From Microvirga lotononidis (lineage in GTDB: Bacteria > Pseudomonadota > Alphaproteobacteria > Rhizobiales > Beijerinckiaceae), in the NCBI RefSeq assembly GCF_034627025.1, contig NZ_CP141048.1:1103501-1167500 (forward strand): DNA of 64,000 nucleotides. Direction: 5' to 3'. Shown one piece after another: positions 17,701 through 31,166 of this stretch. The position numbers and the translations under genes are program-made. Positions within the stretch are counted from its first letter, which is position 1, and each line of letters starts with the position of its first letter. Under the pieces are notes generated by a model. It saw only the letters and a program-made list of their open reading frames with translations, had not been told where the DNA came from and ran no database searches.

Positions 17701-18693
17701 TCCGATGTCGGCCCGATCCCGCTTCGCACCGACCATCGGGTCGGGCGTGCCCGGGATGAAGGCGTCGAAGGCGGCCCAGAACTGCTCGCGGATCGAATCC
17801 CGCTCCATCAGGATCTCGTGCCGGGCGCCCGGGATCACGATGGCGGAGCCGGCCTTGAGCCGCGCGGCGAAGCGCTCGGTAGCCGGCGTGGCACACACCG
17901 GGTCGGCGCCGGCCGCCACGATCAGGGTCGGCACCCGGATCTTCACCGCATAGGCCGGATCGGCGAAGCGCTTCATGAAGCGAAAGGCGCTGTCGAGCCA
18001 TGCCACCGTCGGCGCGCCGATGGCCCCCGCCCCGATGGCATGGGCCGCCTCGGCATTGCGGGCATAGCGGACCGGGTCGCTCGTCAGGCGGTTGCCCTTG
18101 AACGGCATCGTCGAGATCGACGTCTCCCCGCCGCCGGGAACGAACGTCTTGCCCATTCCGAGGAACCGCAGGATCCGCGCCAGCAGCGCGGCGGATGCGG
18201 TGCGCCTGATGATGCACAGGGCGATCATCGGCGTCGTGGTCACGAGGCGCCGGAAGGGCAGCCAGCCCTCATAAGCCGCGTTGAGCGCGATGGCACCGCC
18301 CATGGAATGGGCCAGGCAGAAATGCGGCTCCGGCATATGCGGCACCAGCACCTGGTCGCGGATCGCCTCCAGATCGTACCGGAAATCCGAGAAGCGCCGG
18401 ACATGGCCTTTCCGGGGATTGCCGACCTGTCGACCAGACAATCCCTGCCCGCGCCAGTCGAAGGCGACGACGGCGAAGCCCCGGTCGAGCAGTTCGCCCA
18501 CCACCTCGAAGTATTTCTCGATGAACTCCGCCCTGCCCTGCAGGATGCAGACCGTGCCCTGCGGCGCCTCGGTTTCCGGCATCCAGGTGGCCACCCGGAG
18601 CGGAATGCGGTCGCGGGTCGTGACGCCGACCAGCTTGGGTTCGCCGGGCACGGGATTGTCGGGAGTGGTGATGAATTCCACGGGCGTTTCCAA
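17620..18693 (-). CDS. alpha/beta hydrolase, lysophospholipase (PldB-like)
   Basis: About 357 aa without signal peptide. Fold motifs: LQGRAEFIEKY, VVAFDWRGQGLSGR, nucleophile elbow AHSMGG, acid region AAGADPVC and catalytic His in PGARHEIL, typical of serine aminopeptidase S33/monoglyceride-lipase type lysophospholipases. The C-terminal 27 codons, after the fold has ended, are antisense to hisN and have a composition (DGGGVDPAVARRDD) unlike the rest, suggesting loss of the original stop. Confidence 0.87.
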   Translation of the reverse strand: METPVEFITTPDNPVPGEPKLVGVTTRDRIPLRVATWMPETEAPQGTVCILQGRAEFIEKYFEVVGELLDRGFAVVAFDWRGQGLSGRQVGNPRKGHVRRFSDFRYDLEAIRDQVLVPHMPEPHFCLAHSMGGAIALNAAYEGWLPFRRLVTTTPMIALCIIRRTASAALLARILRFLGMGKTFVPGGGETSISTMPFKGNRLTSDPVRYARNAEAAHAIGAGAIGAPTVAWLDSAFRFMKRFADPAYAVKIRVPTLIVAAGADPVCATPATERFAARLKAGSAIVIPGARHEILMERDSIREQFWAAFDAFIPGTPDPMVGAKRDRADIGSAAEQLDGGGVDPAVARRDDAPAIGG

Positions 18694-18800
18694 CTCGAAA
18701 GCTCACGCCTTTATAGGGCGGATTCAGCTTAGGGAACGCCCCTCTTGAAAGCAAACCGGCCGGCTCCCACATCGAACTCGTGCCGGCCATGACGGCGGTG

Positions 18801-18866
18801 CATCAACCGGGATCCAGCCTCTTTTGGTGGATCTTTCTGCATGTCGCTTCAAGCGGAGGATATGCC
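18801..18866 (+). promoter_or_regulatory. candidate ROSE-type RNA thermometer in the hsp20 leader
   Basis: Two hairpins precede the start codon. GATCCAGCC (18811-18819) pairs with GGTGGATC (18826-18833) leaving one bulged G. Then TCGC (18844-18847) pairs across TTCAA with GCG, and a bulged G precedes the A of the Shine-Dalgarno GGAGGA (18855-18860). A U-(U/C)-GCU motif facing the ribosome site with a bulged G is the hallmark of ROSE elements, which block translation of small heat-shock genes in rhizobia at low temperature. Confidence 0.65.
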
Positions 18867-19325
18867 ATGCGACAGTACGATCTTGCTCCCCTTTACCGCA
18901 ACACGGTCGGCTTCGACCGTCTCTTCTCGATGCTCGACCAGCTCGTCAGCGTCGATGCGGCTCCGAGCTACCCGCCCTACAACATCGAGCGCACCGGCGA
19001 GAATGCCTATCGCATCTCGATCGCGGTTGCCGGCTTTACCGACCGTGACCTGACCATCGAGGTCAAGGAAAACACCCTCTCCGTCCGCGGCGAACGCAAG
19101 CCGAACGAAGAGCGCAAGGTCGACGTGCTCCATCAGGGCATCGCGGCGCGCAGCTTCGACCGGCGCTTCCAGCTGGCCGACGGCGTTCAGGTGACGGGTG
19201 CGGCCCTCGAGAACGGCCTGCTCCATCTCGACCTCGTGCGCGAGATCCCGGAGGCCAAGAAGCCGAAGCTCATCCCGATTTCCTCGAACGGCGCCCAGGC
19301 CATCGAAGCCAAGCAGGCCGCCTGA
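18867..19325 (+). CDS. small heat-shock protein, Hsp20 family
   Basis: About 152 aa ATP-independent holdase of the rhizobial class A/IbpA type. N-terminal LAPLYRNTVGFDRLFSMLD, alpha-crystallin domain at about 35-125 (YNIERTGENAYRI, VAGF, LSVRGERK, IAARSFDRRFQL) and C-terminal KLIPI, the I-x-I type tail motif. ATG 18867 follows GGAGGA with a six-base gap. A terminator follows. The RNA thermometer candidate upstream agrees with heat induction. Confidence 0.93.
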   Translation: MRQYDLAPLYRNTVGFDRLFSMLDQLVSVDAAPSYPPYNIERTGENAYRISIAVAGFTDRDLTIEVKENTLSVRGERKPNEERKVDVLHQGIAARSFDRRFQLADGVQVTGAALENGLLHLDLVREIPEAKKPKLIPISSNGAQAIEAKQAA

Positions 19326-19349
19326 CGAACTCTCTGAACCCAAACGAAG

Positions 19350-19383
19350 AGCGCCCCGGTTCGGCCGGGGCGCTTTTTGTTTT
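19350..19383 (+). terminator. terminator after hsp20
   Basis: AGCGCCCCGG (19350-19359) pairs with CCGGGGCGCT (19365-19374) around a TTCGG loop, followed by TTTTTGTTTTG. Confidence 0.92.
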
Positions 19384-19488
19384 GTCGGATCCTGGTCCTT
19401 GGTATTCCGCCGGGGTTGGAGGGGTCCCCGTCGGTCAAGGGTCTCTGGAGAGAACCAATCGCGGGCGAATGCGGCAGGGTTAGGGCAA

Positions 19489-20565
19489 TCACTCGGCCGC
19501 CTGGCGCCCTACCTCCGAAGAGGCGAGCTCCAAGAGCCTGCGCACATCTTCTTCCCGTGTGGCCCAGGAGGTGACGAGGCGGATCAACACCTCGTGATCG
19601 GCGACGCGTTCCGTCTCCGGCAGGCTCAGCTCCGTCCAGCCATGATAGAGGATGCCGGCGGCCTTCAGGGCCCGGTCCAGCGCCTTCGGAATGATCGGGA
19701 AGACCTCGTTCGCCTGGGACGGCCAGCCCAGGCGCACGCCCGGGACCTGCAGGAGCCCGGCTGAGAGCAGCGCCGCCATGCGATTGGCGTGGCGGGCATT
19801 GGCGAGCCAATGGTCGTCGGCGAAGTAGCCCTCGAACTGCGACGCCGCGAGGCGTCCCTTGGAGATGATCTGGCCGGCGCGCTTGGACCGGTAGTCGAGC
19901 GCCTCCGCCAGTTCGGGTTTGAACACCACGATGGCCTCGGCCATGAGGCCGCCGTTCTTGGTGGCCCCGAAGGACAGGATGTCGACACCCTGCTTCCAGG
20001 TCATCTCGGCCGGCGTGCAGCCGAGCGAGACCAGGGCATTGGCGAAGCGGGCGCCGTCCATGTGGAAGGACAAGCCGTGCTCCCGGCAGACGCCCCCGAG
20101 GGCCGAAAGCTCGTCGAGGCCGTAGACCATGCCCCCCTCGCTCACCTGCGAGATCGACAGCGCCTTGGGCGGCATCTGCTTGACCGCTTTGGGCAGGCTT
20201 TCGAGATAGGCGGCGACGTCCTCGGCCCTCAGCTTGGCGCCGACGCCCGGCAAACCCGCGAGCTTCGCCCCATGCATGAAGAATTCCGGCGCCCCGCACT
20301 CGTCGTCGATGATGTGGGCTTCCCGGTGGCAGACGCAGAGGCCGTAAGGCGGCACGGCTGAGGACAGGGCCAGCGCATTGGCGGCCGTTCCCGTCGTGAC
20401 GAAGAAGACCGACACCTCGCGCTCGAAGATCTCATTGAACCGCGTCCTGACGCGCTTGGAGATCTCGTCGTTGCCGTAGGCCGCCATGGCTCCGGCATTG
20501 GCCTCGACGATGGCCTGAAGAACGGGAGCGCTGGCTCCCACGATGTTGTCGCTGGCAAAATTCAT
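19489..20565 (-). CDS. ltaE: low-specificity L-threonine aldolase
   Basis: PLP enzyme of about 358 aa cleaving threonine or allo-threonine to glycine and acetaldehyde. Seen: FASDNIVGAS N-terminus, GTAANALAL, HIIDDECGAPE, FHMDGARFANAL and SFGATKNGG, whose Lys forms the internal aldimine. Fold type I, usual length. It reads convergently with hsp20. AGGA lies seven bases before the ATG, directly beside an intergenic repeat. Confidence 0.92.
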   Translation of the reverse strand: MNFASDNIVGASAPVLQAIVEANAGAMAAYGNDEISKRVRTRFNEIFEREVSVFFVTTGTAANALALSSAVPPYGLCVCHREAHIIDDECGAPEFFMHGAKLAGLPGVGAKLRAEDVAAYLESLPKAVKQMPPKALSISQVSEGGMVYGLDELSALGGVCREHGLSFHMDGARFANALVSLGCTPAEMTWKQGVDILSFGATKNGGLMAEAIVVFKPELAEALDYRSKRAGQIISKGRLAASQFEGYFADDHWLANARHANRMAALLSAGLLQVPGVRLGWPSQANEVFPIIPKALDRALKAAGILYHGWTELSLPETERVADHEVLIRLVTSWATREEDVRRLLELASSEVGRQAAE

Positions 20566-20575
20566 GACGCGTTCC

Positions 20576-20700
20576 TAGAGCATCGAACCCGAAAGTGGAA
20601 TCCACTTTTGGGATCCCATCCGATGCTCCTTCTTTTGGCTGGCGCATCGTTGGGCGCGAAAAACCGGAGAGCCGCTTTTCGCACCATGCGCTAGAGCATT
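20576..20700. repeat. two-module palindromic intergenic repeat
   Basis: Module A: GCATCGAACCCGAAAGTGG pairs with CCACTTTTGGGATCCCATCC. Module B: GCGCATCG...CGAAAAACCGG pairs with CCGCTTTTCGCACCATGCGC. Flanked by TAGAGCAT at both ends. Related copies lie at 27386-27480, 33089-33180 and 61603-61736. Confidence 0.8.
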
Positions 20701-21030
20701 GCCCGGAAAAGGGGAATGCCGGTTCAGGCATGAGGCCCATGCCTTCCGCTAGGGCGTTCAGCCTCGGCCAACATGTCAAGGTCATTGACCCATCGGTGGA
20801 GACTTTCGTTCCGGAGGTCGAAAAGCTGCTTTTGTTACACCCGACATCGCCGGCTTGTAACTTTTGTCTAAAATATTTCTAAACCCTCTTGTGCGCTGCG
20901 TCGAACTCTGGCACTTTGCCGTTATTAGGACAGTATCGCTGTCCCTTTTGGGGTGCCTGCGCGCCTCACCTTCGCCCTGGGGTTTTCTTGATGCTTCGCC
21001 TGACGCGAACGAAACGAGATACCACGAAAG
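20701..21030. other. promoter-bearing region upstream of gltB
   Basis: The part nearest the repeat has another short palindromic piece (GGAATGCCGG...). Around 20835-20890 it becomes AT-rich (TTTTGTTACAC, TTGTAACTTTTGTC, AAAATATTTCTAAA), the likeliest site for the gltB promoter and regulator binding. Open frames crossing here on either strand have no recognisable content. Confidence 0.4.
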
Positions 21031-21102
21031 CCGCCCGCAAAACGTGGGCGGGACGGGCGACTCTGGGCTGACGACAGCCCAAGGTGCCCGCGAGGTGCGG
21101 GC
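21031..21102 (+). promoter_or_regulatory. three consecutive stem-loops in the gltB leader
   Basis: Stem 1: CCGCCCGC (21031-21038) with GTGGGCGG (21044-21051). Stem 2: TGGGCTG (21064-21070) with CAGCCCA (21075-21081). Stem 3: GCCCGC (21086-21091) with GCGGGC (21097-21102). All are perfect or have one G-U pair with 4-5 base loops. None has a U-tract, so they are not simple terminators; a structured 5' leader is proposed. Confidence 0.5.
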
Positions 21103-21229
21103 TCCCCTGCCGGACCCAACCCTCGAAAACCCGAAGAAGCGGCGGGCGCTCCGGACGATCCGATCATCCGGCAGGCCCAAAAGCCGCCCTAATGAACCTT
21201 GATGACGCGTTCGGATGTGAGGATCTGCC

Positions 21230-25948
<4,719 letters not shown>

Positions 25949-25966
25949 GGATTAAGGGGCAAACCG

Positions 25967-27388
25967 ATGGGCAAGGTCACAGGCTTTCTCGAATACGACC
26001 GGCAGGAGCAGAAGTATCAGCTCGCCGGTGAGCGCGTGCGCCACTTCCGCGAGTTCACGCTGCCGCTCGACGACAACGATCTGAAGAAGCAGGCGGGACG
26101 CTGCATGGATTGCGGCATTCCCTTCTGCCACGGGCCGACGGGCTGTCCGGTGCACAACCAGATTCCCGACTGGAACGATCTGGTCTGGCAGAACGACTGG
26201 GAAGAGGCCGCGCGCAACCTCCACACCACCAACAACTTCCCGGAATTCACGGGCCGCATCTGTCCGGCCCCGTGCGAGGAAGCCTGCACGCTCAACCTCG
26301 AGAACCAGCCGGTCACCATCAAGACCATCGAGCAGGCCATCGCCGACAAGGCCTGGGAGATGGGCTTCGTGAAGCCGGAGCCCGCGGGCTTCTCCACGGG
26401 TAAGCGCGTCGCCGTGATCGGCTCGGGCCCCGCCGGCATGGCGGCGGCCCAGCAGCTCGCCCGCGCCGGCCACGAGGTGCACGTGTTCGAGCGTCAGGCG
26501 AAGCCCGGCGGCCTGCTGCGCTACGGCATCCCGGACTTCAAGATGGAGAAGTACCATATCGACCGTCGCGTGAAGCAGATGGAAGCGGAAGGCGTGATCT
26601 TCCATTGCGGCGTGAATATCGGCGTCGACAAGAGCTTCGCGTCGCTCCACAACGAGTTCGACGCGGTGCTGTTCGCCGGCGGCGCGGAGGATCCGCGCAA
26701 TCCGAACCTGCCCGGCCAGGACCTCAAGGGCGTCCATTACGCGATGCCCTATCTCACCCAGTCGAACCAGCGCGTGGGCGGCGAGGCGGTGACCATCGAT
26801 TCGATCCTCGCGGCCGGAAAGCATGTCGTGGTCATCGGCGGCGGCGACACCGCCTCCGACTGCGTCGGCACGGCGTTCCGCCAGGGCGCCCTCTCGGTCA
26901 CCCAGCTCGACATCCGTCCCAAGCCGCCGGAGCGTGAGGACAAGCTGACAGTGTGGCCCTATTGGCCGACGAAGATGCGCACCTCGTCCTCCCAGGCCGA
27001 AGGCGCGGAGCGCGAGTTCCAGGCCGCGACCCTCGGGATCGTCGGCAAGAAGGGTCAGGCCACCGGCGTGCAATGCGCCCGCGTGGACGAGAAGCGCCAG
27101 CCGATCCCGGGCACCGAGTTCATCCTCAAGGCCGACCTCGTCTTCATCGCCATCGGCTTCGCCGGATCGGTGAAGGAAGGCTTGCTGGAGGAATCGGGCG
27201 TCGCCATGGACCGGCGCGGCAACGTGGTGGCGGACGACAGGAGCTACCGGACGTCGAGCGAGAAGGTCTTCGTGGCAGGCGACATGCGCCGGGGCCAGTC
27301 GCTGGTCGTCTGGGCCATCCGCGAAGGCCGCCAGGCCGCCCGCTCCATCGACACCTTCCTGATGGGCGAGAGCACGCTTCCGGTGTAA
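25967..27388 (+). CDS. gltD: glutamate synthase (NADPH) small subunit
   Basis: About 473 aa, the FAD/NADPH-oxidising partner of GltB. N-terminal 4Fe-4S segments [17 protein letters not shown] and [15 protein letters not shown]-binding [23 protein letters not shown]-binding [16 protein letters not shown], and C-terminal [18 protein letters not shown] closing the FAD site. AAGGGG lies seven bases before the ATG. The TAA stop touches a palindromic repeat. Confidence 0.96.
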   Translation: MGKVTGFLEYDRQEQKYQLAGERVRHFREFTLPLDDNDLKKQAGRCMDCGIPFCHGPTGCPVHNQIPDWNDLVWQNDWEEAARNLHTTNNFPEFTGRICPAPCEEACTLNLENQPVTIKTIEQAIADKAWEMGFVKPEPAGFSTGKRVAVIGSGPAGMAAAQQLARAGHEVHVFERQAKPGGLLRYGIPDFKMEKYHIDRRVKQMEAEGVIFHCGVNIGVDKSFASLHNEFDAVLFAGGAEDPRNPNLPGQDLKGVHYAMPYLTQSNQRVGGEAVTIDSILAAGKHVVVIGGGDTASDCVGTAFRQGALSVTQLDIRPKPPEREDKLTVWPYWPTKMRTSSSQAEGAEREFQAATLGIVGKKGQATGVQCARVDEKRQPIPGTEFILKADLVFIAIGFAGSVKEGLLEESGVAMDRRGNVVADDRSYRTSSEKVFVAGDMRRGQSLVVWAIREGRQAARSIDTFLMGESTLPV

Positions 27389-27480
27389 AGCATCGGACCC
27401 AAAGCTGGATCTCTGCTTTTGGGTCCGATACTCCACTCTGTGACGGGCGCATCGCATGGCCCCGGAGGCTGCGCGATGCG
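27386..27480. repeat. two-module palindromic intergenic repeat
   Basis: Module A: AGCATCGGACCCAAAGC pairs with GCTTTTGGGTCCGATACT. Module B: GGGCGCATCGC pairs with GCGATGCGC at 27472-27480. The first bases coincide with the gltD stop and the last abut the stop of the orphan gene on the other strand. Confidence 0.85.
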
Positions 27481-28068
27481 CTATCGCATGTTCATTTGCA
27501 AATTTCGCACGATCCAGTCGAAGCGCTCAAAAAGCTCGACACTAAACAGAACAGACGGGGAAAAGCCGCTGCTCTTGATTTTGATTTCGACGAAACAACC
27601 GCCATGTTTCGGCAAATGATATAGTTTTATCGTTATCGTTTTTGCCCCAAACTCAGGTGTGACCTGATAAACATTGATCGGCTTCGCCAAAACAAGAGCA
27701 AGATAGAGCTTAAATGCCCCTATTGCTCCAAGTGCATTCTTGTTGAGCTGCTTTGTGACATCGGAAGGTCGATGCCCTATCGTGGAGGAGATTGAGCGGC
27801 ACGCTTCGAAAAGTGCCTCCACTTGACTCAGATTGAGAAACGCCTCTGCGAAATATATGCCGCTTTCAGTGCCGTCTTGCGCTTCGAAGTGAAGCGATGC
27901 AAGGCGCTGGCCGCTGTAGGCGTTATCGCCGAAAAAGTAGCGAACGAAGGCTGTCGCTTTGGGATAGGTGGTGAGCGTGATGATCTCTCGCTCTAAGACG
28001 ACAGTACTTTGCTGGGAGACAAGCTTAAGACCAAACAAGGGCCAGCCTAAGTTCACCGATCCAATCAT
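27481..28068 (-). CDS. hypothetical protein, AT-rich orphan
   Basis: About 195 residues, not recognised. No signal peptide or clear membrane segment; a mixed alpha/beta composition with LALVLAKPINVYQV and ITIKLYHLPKHGG segments. GC content is visibly lower than all neighbours and codons such as AAA, TTT and ATA-rich runs appear, followed upstream by an AT-rich gap (28140-28200). This suggests recent acquisition. An in-frame GTG lies at 28077 and no good ribosome site is seen, so the start is uncertain. Confidence 0.6.
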   Translation of the reverse strand: MIGSVNLGWPLFGLKLVSQQSTVVLEREIITLTTYPKATAFVRYFFGDNAYSGQRLASLHFEAQDGTESGIYFAEAFLNLSQVEALFEACRSISSTIGHRPSDVTKQLNKNALGAIGAFKLYLALVLAKPINVYQVTPEFGAKTITIKLYHLPKHGGCFVEIKIKSSGFSPSVLFSVELFERFDWIVRNLQMNMR

Positions 28069-28305
28069 CGGTAGCACAACTCACTGTGGCTCCTGCATTG
28101 CTTGTCGCAGGACCGACACGAGATGAAATCTTGCCAGCCCCTGCACTCACAGTACGCATAAAATATATAATATCGTTAAGTTATGAGATTGCAATAGAGT
28201 TTGGGGCAGCTCTGTCTAGGGAGATCTACAATGCCTCATCCGCGCCAGACCTGCCTTCTCCTTAACAAGGGAAGGGCCCGACCTCGATCAGCTTCGATGC
28301 TCAAC
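28069..28305. other. AT-rich intergenic region beside the orphan gene
   Basis: About 240 bases, with the lowest GC in the window around 28155-28185 (AAAATATATAATATCG). It presumably holds the promoter of the orphan gene. No inverted terminal repeats or integrase were seen. Confidence 0.4.
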
Positions 28306-29556
28306 CTATGGGTTCGGCCACCGGAAATCGTCCGCCCGCCCAGGCCGTGAGCCCGGGGCGATGCCCACCCGCAGGGCGCGCTGCACGGTATAGGCGTTGT
28401 CCCCGGTGAGCTTCGGCGGGGTCGAGACCAGGGTTCCGCCCGGCGTCACGTCCTGACGGGTCAGGGGAAGGACCGGGCCGACCAGCGGCTTCGACGGCAG
28501 GGAGACGGGTGCGGCGGCATCGGGCGGCGCCGGGATCGCCGCCTCGATCGAAGGTGCGGCCGCGCCGTCGGCAGGCGTGACGTCTGTCGGACTGGCAGGA
28601 GCTGCCACGGGCGTTCCACCCTTGCCCAGGATCCGCTTGATCTCCGTATCGGCGAAGAAGGCGACCTTGCGGGCGCCCGCGCGGGTGAAAAAGATGCCTT
28701 CGTTGGTGCGCAGCTTGGTGGGCTCGCCGTCCACATCGGGCCCCTCGGCCGTGTAACGGTTCTCATCGTCCACGAAACCCGGCCAGATATCGACATAGGT
28801 CCCGCCGCCGCGCTGGACGCTGTCCTTGTAGATCTCGTTGATGACGACCAGATCCTCGGACGCCTTGCTGTTCTTCATGGGAGGCAGGCCGATCCACACC
28901 AGGGGGATGCCCCGCTCCTTGAACGTGTTCACGACCGCATCGACCCGCTGGCGGTAAAGCTCCTTCCAGCGGTCCGACAGGGGCTCGACGGTGTCGTCGC
29001 CGTCCTTGATCGCCTGCCGGTCGCTCGTTCCCAGCATGACCACTGCGACGCTCGCCTTCTGGCCTCCGTCGAGGGACGACTTGATGAATTCGGGCCAATC
29101 GGCCGGGTCGGTGCGTACCAGCCCCGTCTCCCGAACCTTCGGCACCACCGCCACGTCCTGATTCTCGGCGAAATGCGCTTCGAGCCCCTGGCGGGCGTAG
29201 CCGGCCAGGGCGTCCCCGAACACCACCACATAGGTGCTCGGATCGACCTTCGGCTTTTCCTGCTTGGCGACCGCTGCCGCCGGCGGAGCGGCCTTGCGGG
29301 GGCGTGCCACGGGCGTGCGGGCCGGCGGCGGAGGCTCGTCCGGCACCCCGAAGAAGCGCCGCAAGCTGAAGCCCTGCTGCTGTTGCGGCTGGGCCGGCTG
29401 GACGAGCTTTCCGGGATAATAGCCGGGCGGATAGGCTCTGAGATCGCGCTGGCCCTGCGGCTGGTAATAACCGGCCTGGGCCAGGACAGGGCTGCTCGCG
29501 CCGACGGCGAGCAGCAGAGTCAGGGTCAGAGGGCGAAGAATCGGCGCTAACGACAT
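28306..29556 (-). CDS. DUF459 family SGNH-fold protein, probable pseudo-enzyme
   Basis: About 416 aa, exported (signal MSLAPILRPLTLTLLLAVGA, then a Gln/Pro-rich spacer). The DUF459 SGNH-hydrolase fold spans about 105-310, but the catalytic blocks are altered: GDS is GDA (Ala116), GxND is GTSD (Ser178), and the DxxH block is EGIF (Glu286, Phe289); only the Gly block (ETGLVRTDPADWP) is intact. The C-terminal 100 residues are Pro/Ala-rich. A non-catalytic envelope or glycan-binding role is likely. ATG 29556 chosen over GTG 29568. Confidence 0.85.
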   Translation of the reverse strand: MSLAPILRPLTLTLLLAVGASSPVLAQAGYYQPQGQRDLRAYPPGYYPGKLVQPAQPQQQQGFSLRRFFGVPDEPPPPARTPVARPRKAAPPAAAVAKQEKPKVDPSTYVVVFGDALAGYARQGLEAHFAENQDVAVVPKVRETGLVRTDPADWPEFIKSSLDGGQKASVAVVMLGTSDRQAIKDGDDTVEPLSDRWKELYRQRVDAVVNTFKERGIPLVWIGLPPMKNSKASEDLVVINEIYKDSVQRGGGTYVDIWPGFVDDENRYTAEGPDVDGEPTKLRTNEGIFFTRAGARKVAFFADTEIKRILGKGGTPVAAPASPTDVTPADGAAAPSIEAAIPAPPDAAAPVSLPSKPLVGPVLPLTRQDVTPGGTLVSTPPKLTGDNAYTVQRALRVGIAPGSRPGRADDFRWPNP

Positions 29557-29613
29557 CGGCGGTTCCACTTCTGTCCGGACCAGCCTTGAGTATAGAGCCT
29601 TGCGGGAGCTCCG

Positions 29614-30840
29614 TCAGCGGGCCGTGCGCAGTTCGCGCAAGACCGCATAATCGGCATATCCATCCGGGATCAAGCCACGGCGCAGCTGGAAGTTCCGCAC
29701 CGCCTCCCGGGTCTTGGAGCCGAGCTTGCCGTCCATGTCGCCCTCGTAGAGCCCGAGGCGGGCGAGACGCTCCTGCAATTCCTGGCTATGATCCTTGCTC
29801 AGCATGGGCTGATCCTTGGGCCAGGCCCCCTGGATCGGCAGGCCGCCGAGGACGCGGTCGCCGAGATGGGCGACGCCCATGGCGTAGGCGTCGGAGGAGT
29901 TGTAGGCCTTGATCACGTCGTAGTTGCGGGTCACCAGGAAGGCCGGCCCGCTCGCGCCGCCCGGCAGGAACAGGGTGGCCTCGCCGGAACGGGGCATCCC
30001 CCTCCCGTCCACGCGCCGCACGCCGACAGCCTGCCAGCGGGCGAAATCCTGCCTGAGATGCCGGTAATCGAAGCCGCGCGGCAGCGCCACCTCGAAGCCC
30101 CAGGGCAGGCCCGGCTCCCAGCCGTGCTGGCGCAGGTAATTGGCGGTGGATGCGAGGGCGTCGGGCACGGAGGACCAGATGTCCCGGATCCCGTCCCGGT
30201 TGCCGTCGACGGCGTATTTCATGAAGCTCGAGGGCATGAACTGGGTCTGGCCCATGGCTCCGGCCCAGGATCCCAGCATCTTGGAGCGGTCGATATGCTC
30301 GCCTTCCAGGATCTCGAGCGCTGTGAGCAGCTCCTCGCGGAAGAACTCGCCCCGGTAGCCCGTATAGGCCAGGGTCGCCAGCGCCCGGACCGTATAGATC
30401 GACCCGGTGAAGCTGCCGAAATTGGTCTCCATGCCCCAGACGCCAAGCACCACGGAACGCGGGACTCCATAGGTCCGCTCGACGGCGGCCAGCGTCTTCG
30501 ACCACTCGGCGGCCATGTCCTGGCCGCGCTTCAGGCGCTGGGCCGAGATGGCTCCGTTGACGTATTCCCAGATCGGACGGACGAACTCCGACTGCTTTTT
30601 CGTGAGCGCGATGATCTTGGCGTCGGGCTCGACGCCCTGGAACGCCTCCTCGAAGGTCGCGCGCGACACGCCCCGCGCCCTGGCGGCGGGCCAGAGGCCC
30701 TGCACGAAGCGCTGGAATCCGGCCTGGGAGGTTTCCTGCGCCTGCACGGGCGAAACGCCACCGCCTGCGCCGACGGCGAGGCTCAGACCGAGAAGGAGTG
30801 CGCCGGAAAGGCGGCGCACGACGGAAAGCGGCTGGCGCAT
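29614..30840 (-). CDS. lytic murein transglycosylase, MltB family, with peptidoglycan-binding domain
   Basis: About 408 aa, exported via an N-terminal signal (cleavage near VQA-QE); no lipobox cysteine, so periplasmic rather than lipoprotein. Slt/MltB catalytic domain (about 40-330) with the catalytic Glu at residue 138 in GMETNFGSFTG, and AGAMGQTQFMPSS downstream. PG_binding_1 domain at the C-terminus (LARLGLYEGDMDGKLGSKT). Cleaves glycan strands to 1,6-anhydro ends. It is followed after a short gap on the same strand by the DUF459 gene. Confidence 0.92.
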   Translation of the reverse strand: MRQPLSVVRRLSGALLLGLSLAVGAGGGVSPVQAQETSQAGFQRFVQGLWPAARARGVSRATFEEAFQGVEPDAKIIALTKKQSEFVRPIWEYVNGAISAQRLKRGQDMAAEWSKTLAAVERTYGVPRSVVLGVWGMETNFGSFTGSIYTVRALATLAYTGYRGEFFREELLTALEILEGEHIDRSKMLGSWAGAMGQTQFMPSSFMKYAVDGNRDGIRDIWSSVPDALASTANYLRQHGWEPGLPWGFEVALPRGFDYRHLRQDFARWQAVGVRRVDGRGMPRSGEATLFLPGGASGPAFLVTRNYDVIKAYNSSDAYAMGVAHLGDRVLGGLPIQGAWPKDQPMLSKDHSQELQERLARLGLYEGDMDGKLGSKTREAVRNFQLRRGLIPDGYADYAVLRELRTAR

Positions 30841-31166
30841 GGGAGTCGCTCACGGAAACAGGACAGATCTGCCCTGCCATGCGACACTAAGCAGGTTAAC
30901 AGCCGGTTGATAGCTATCCGTGTTGGGAGTGCGTCCTTATGTACCCTCGTCTGGGCGGTCCGGCCGATCCGCCTTCCGCAAAACCGTCATGGTTGGCAGC
31001 TTAACCATAAGGCTTCAGCCCTAATTCAGGTCGGGAGCTGCAATAAGGCACCGCAACGATGAAACCTCACGGACGCGGCCGCGTTGGAGGAAGCCGAAGC
31101 TTGACAGTTATCGGTTCCCTTTTCCCGGTCCTGACTTAGATTACCCTTCCCTCTTGATGCTCAATC
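30841..31166. other. divergent intergenic region mltB-like / galU
   Basis: About 325 bases. The galU side has TTGACA at 31102 and a TTAGATTA segment near 31134 that could contribute a promoter, but spacing is not canonical. No hairpin terminator, repeat or gene was recognised. Confidence 0.35.

Noticed and set aside
20886..20935. sigma-54-like TGGCAC...TTGC element before gltB
   Set aside because: The spacing between GG and GC is six rather than ten bases, so it is not a sigma-54 promoter.
30896..30910. CtrA-like half-sites TTAA-N7-TTGA upstream of the MltB gene
   Set aside because: One mismatch to the TTAA-N7-TTAA box and chance occurrence is likely in an AT-rich gap; no other support.
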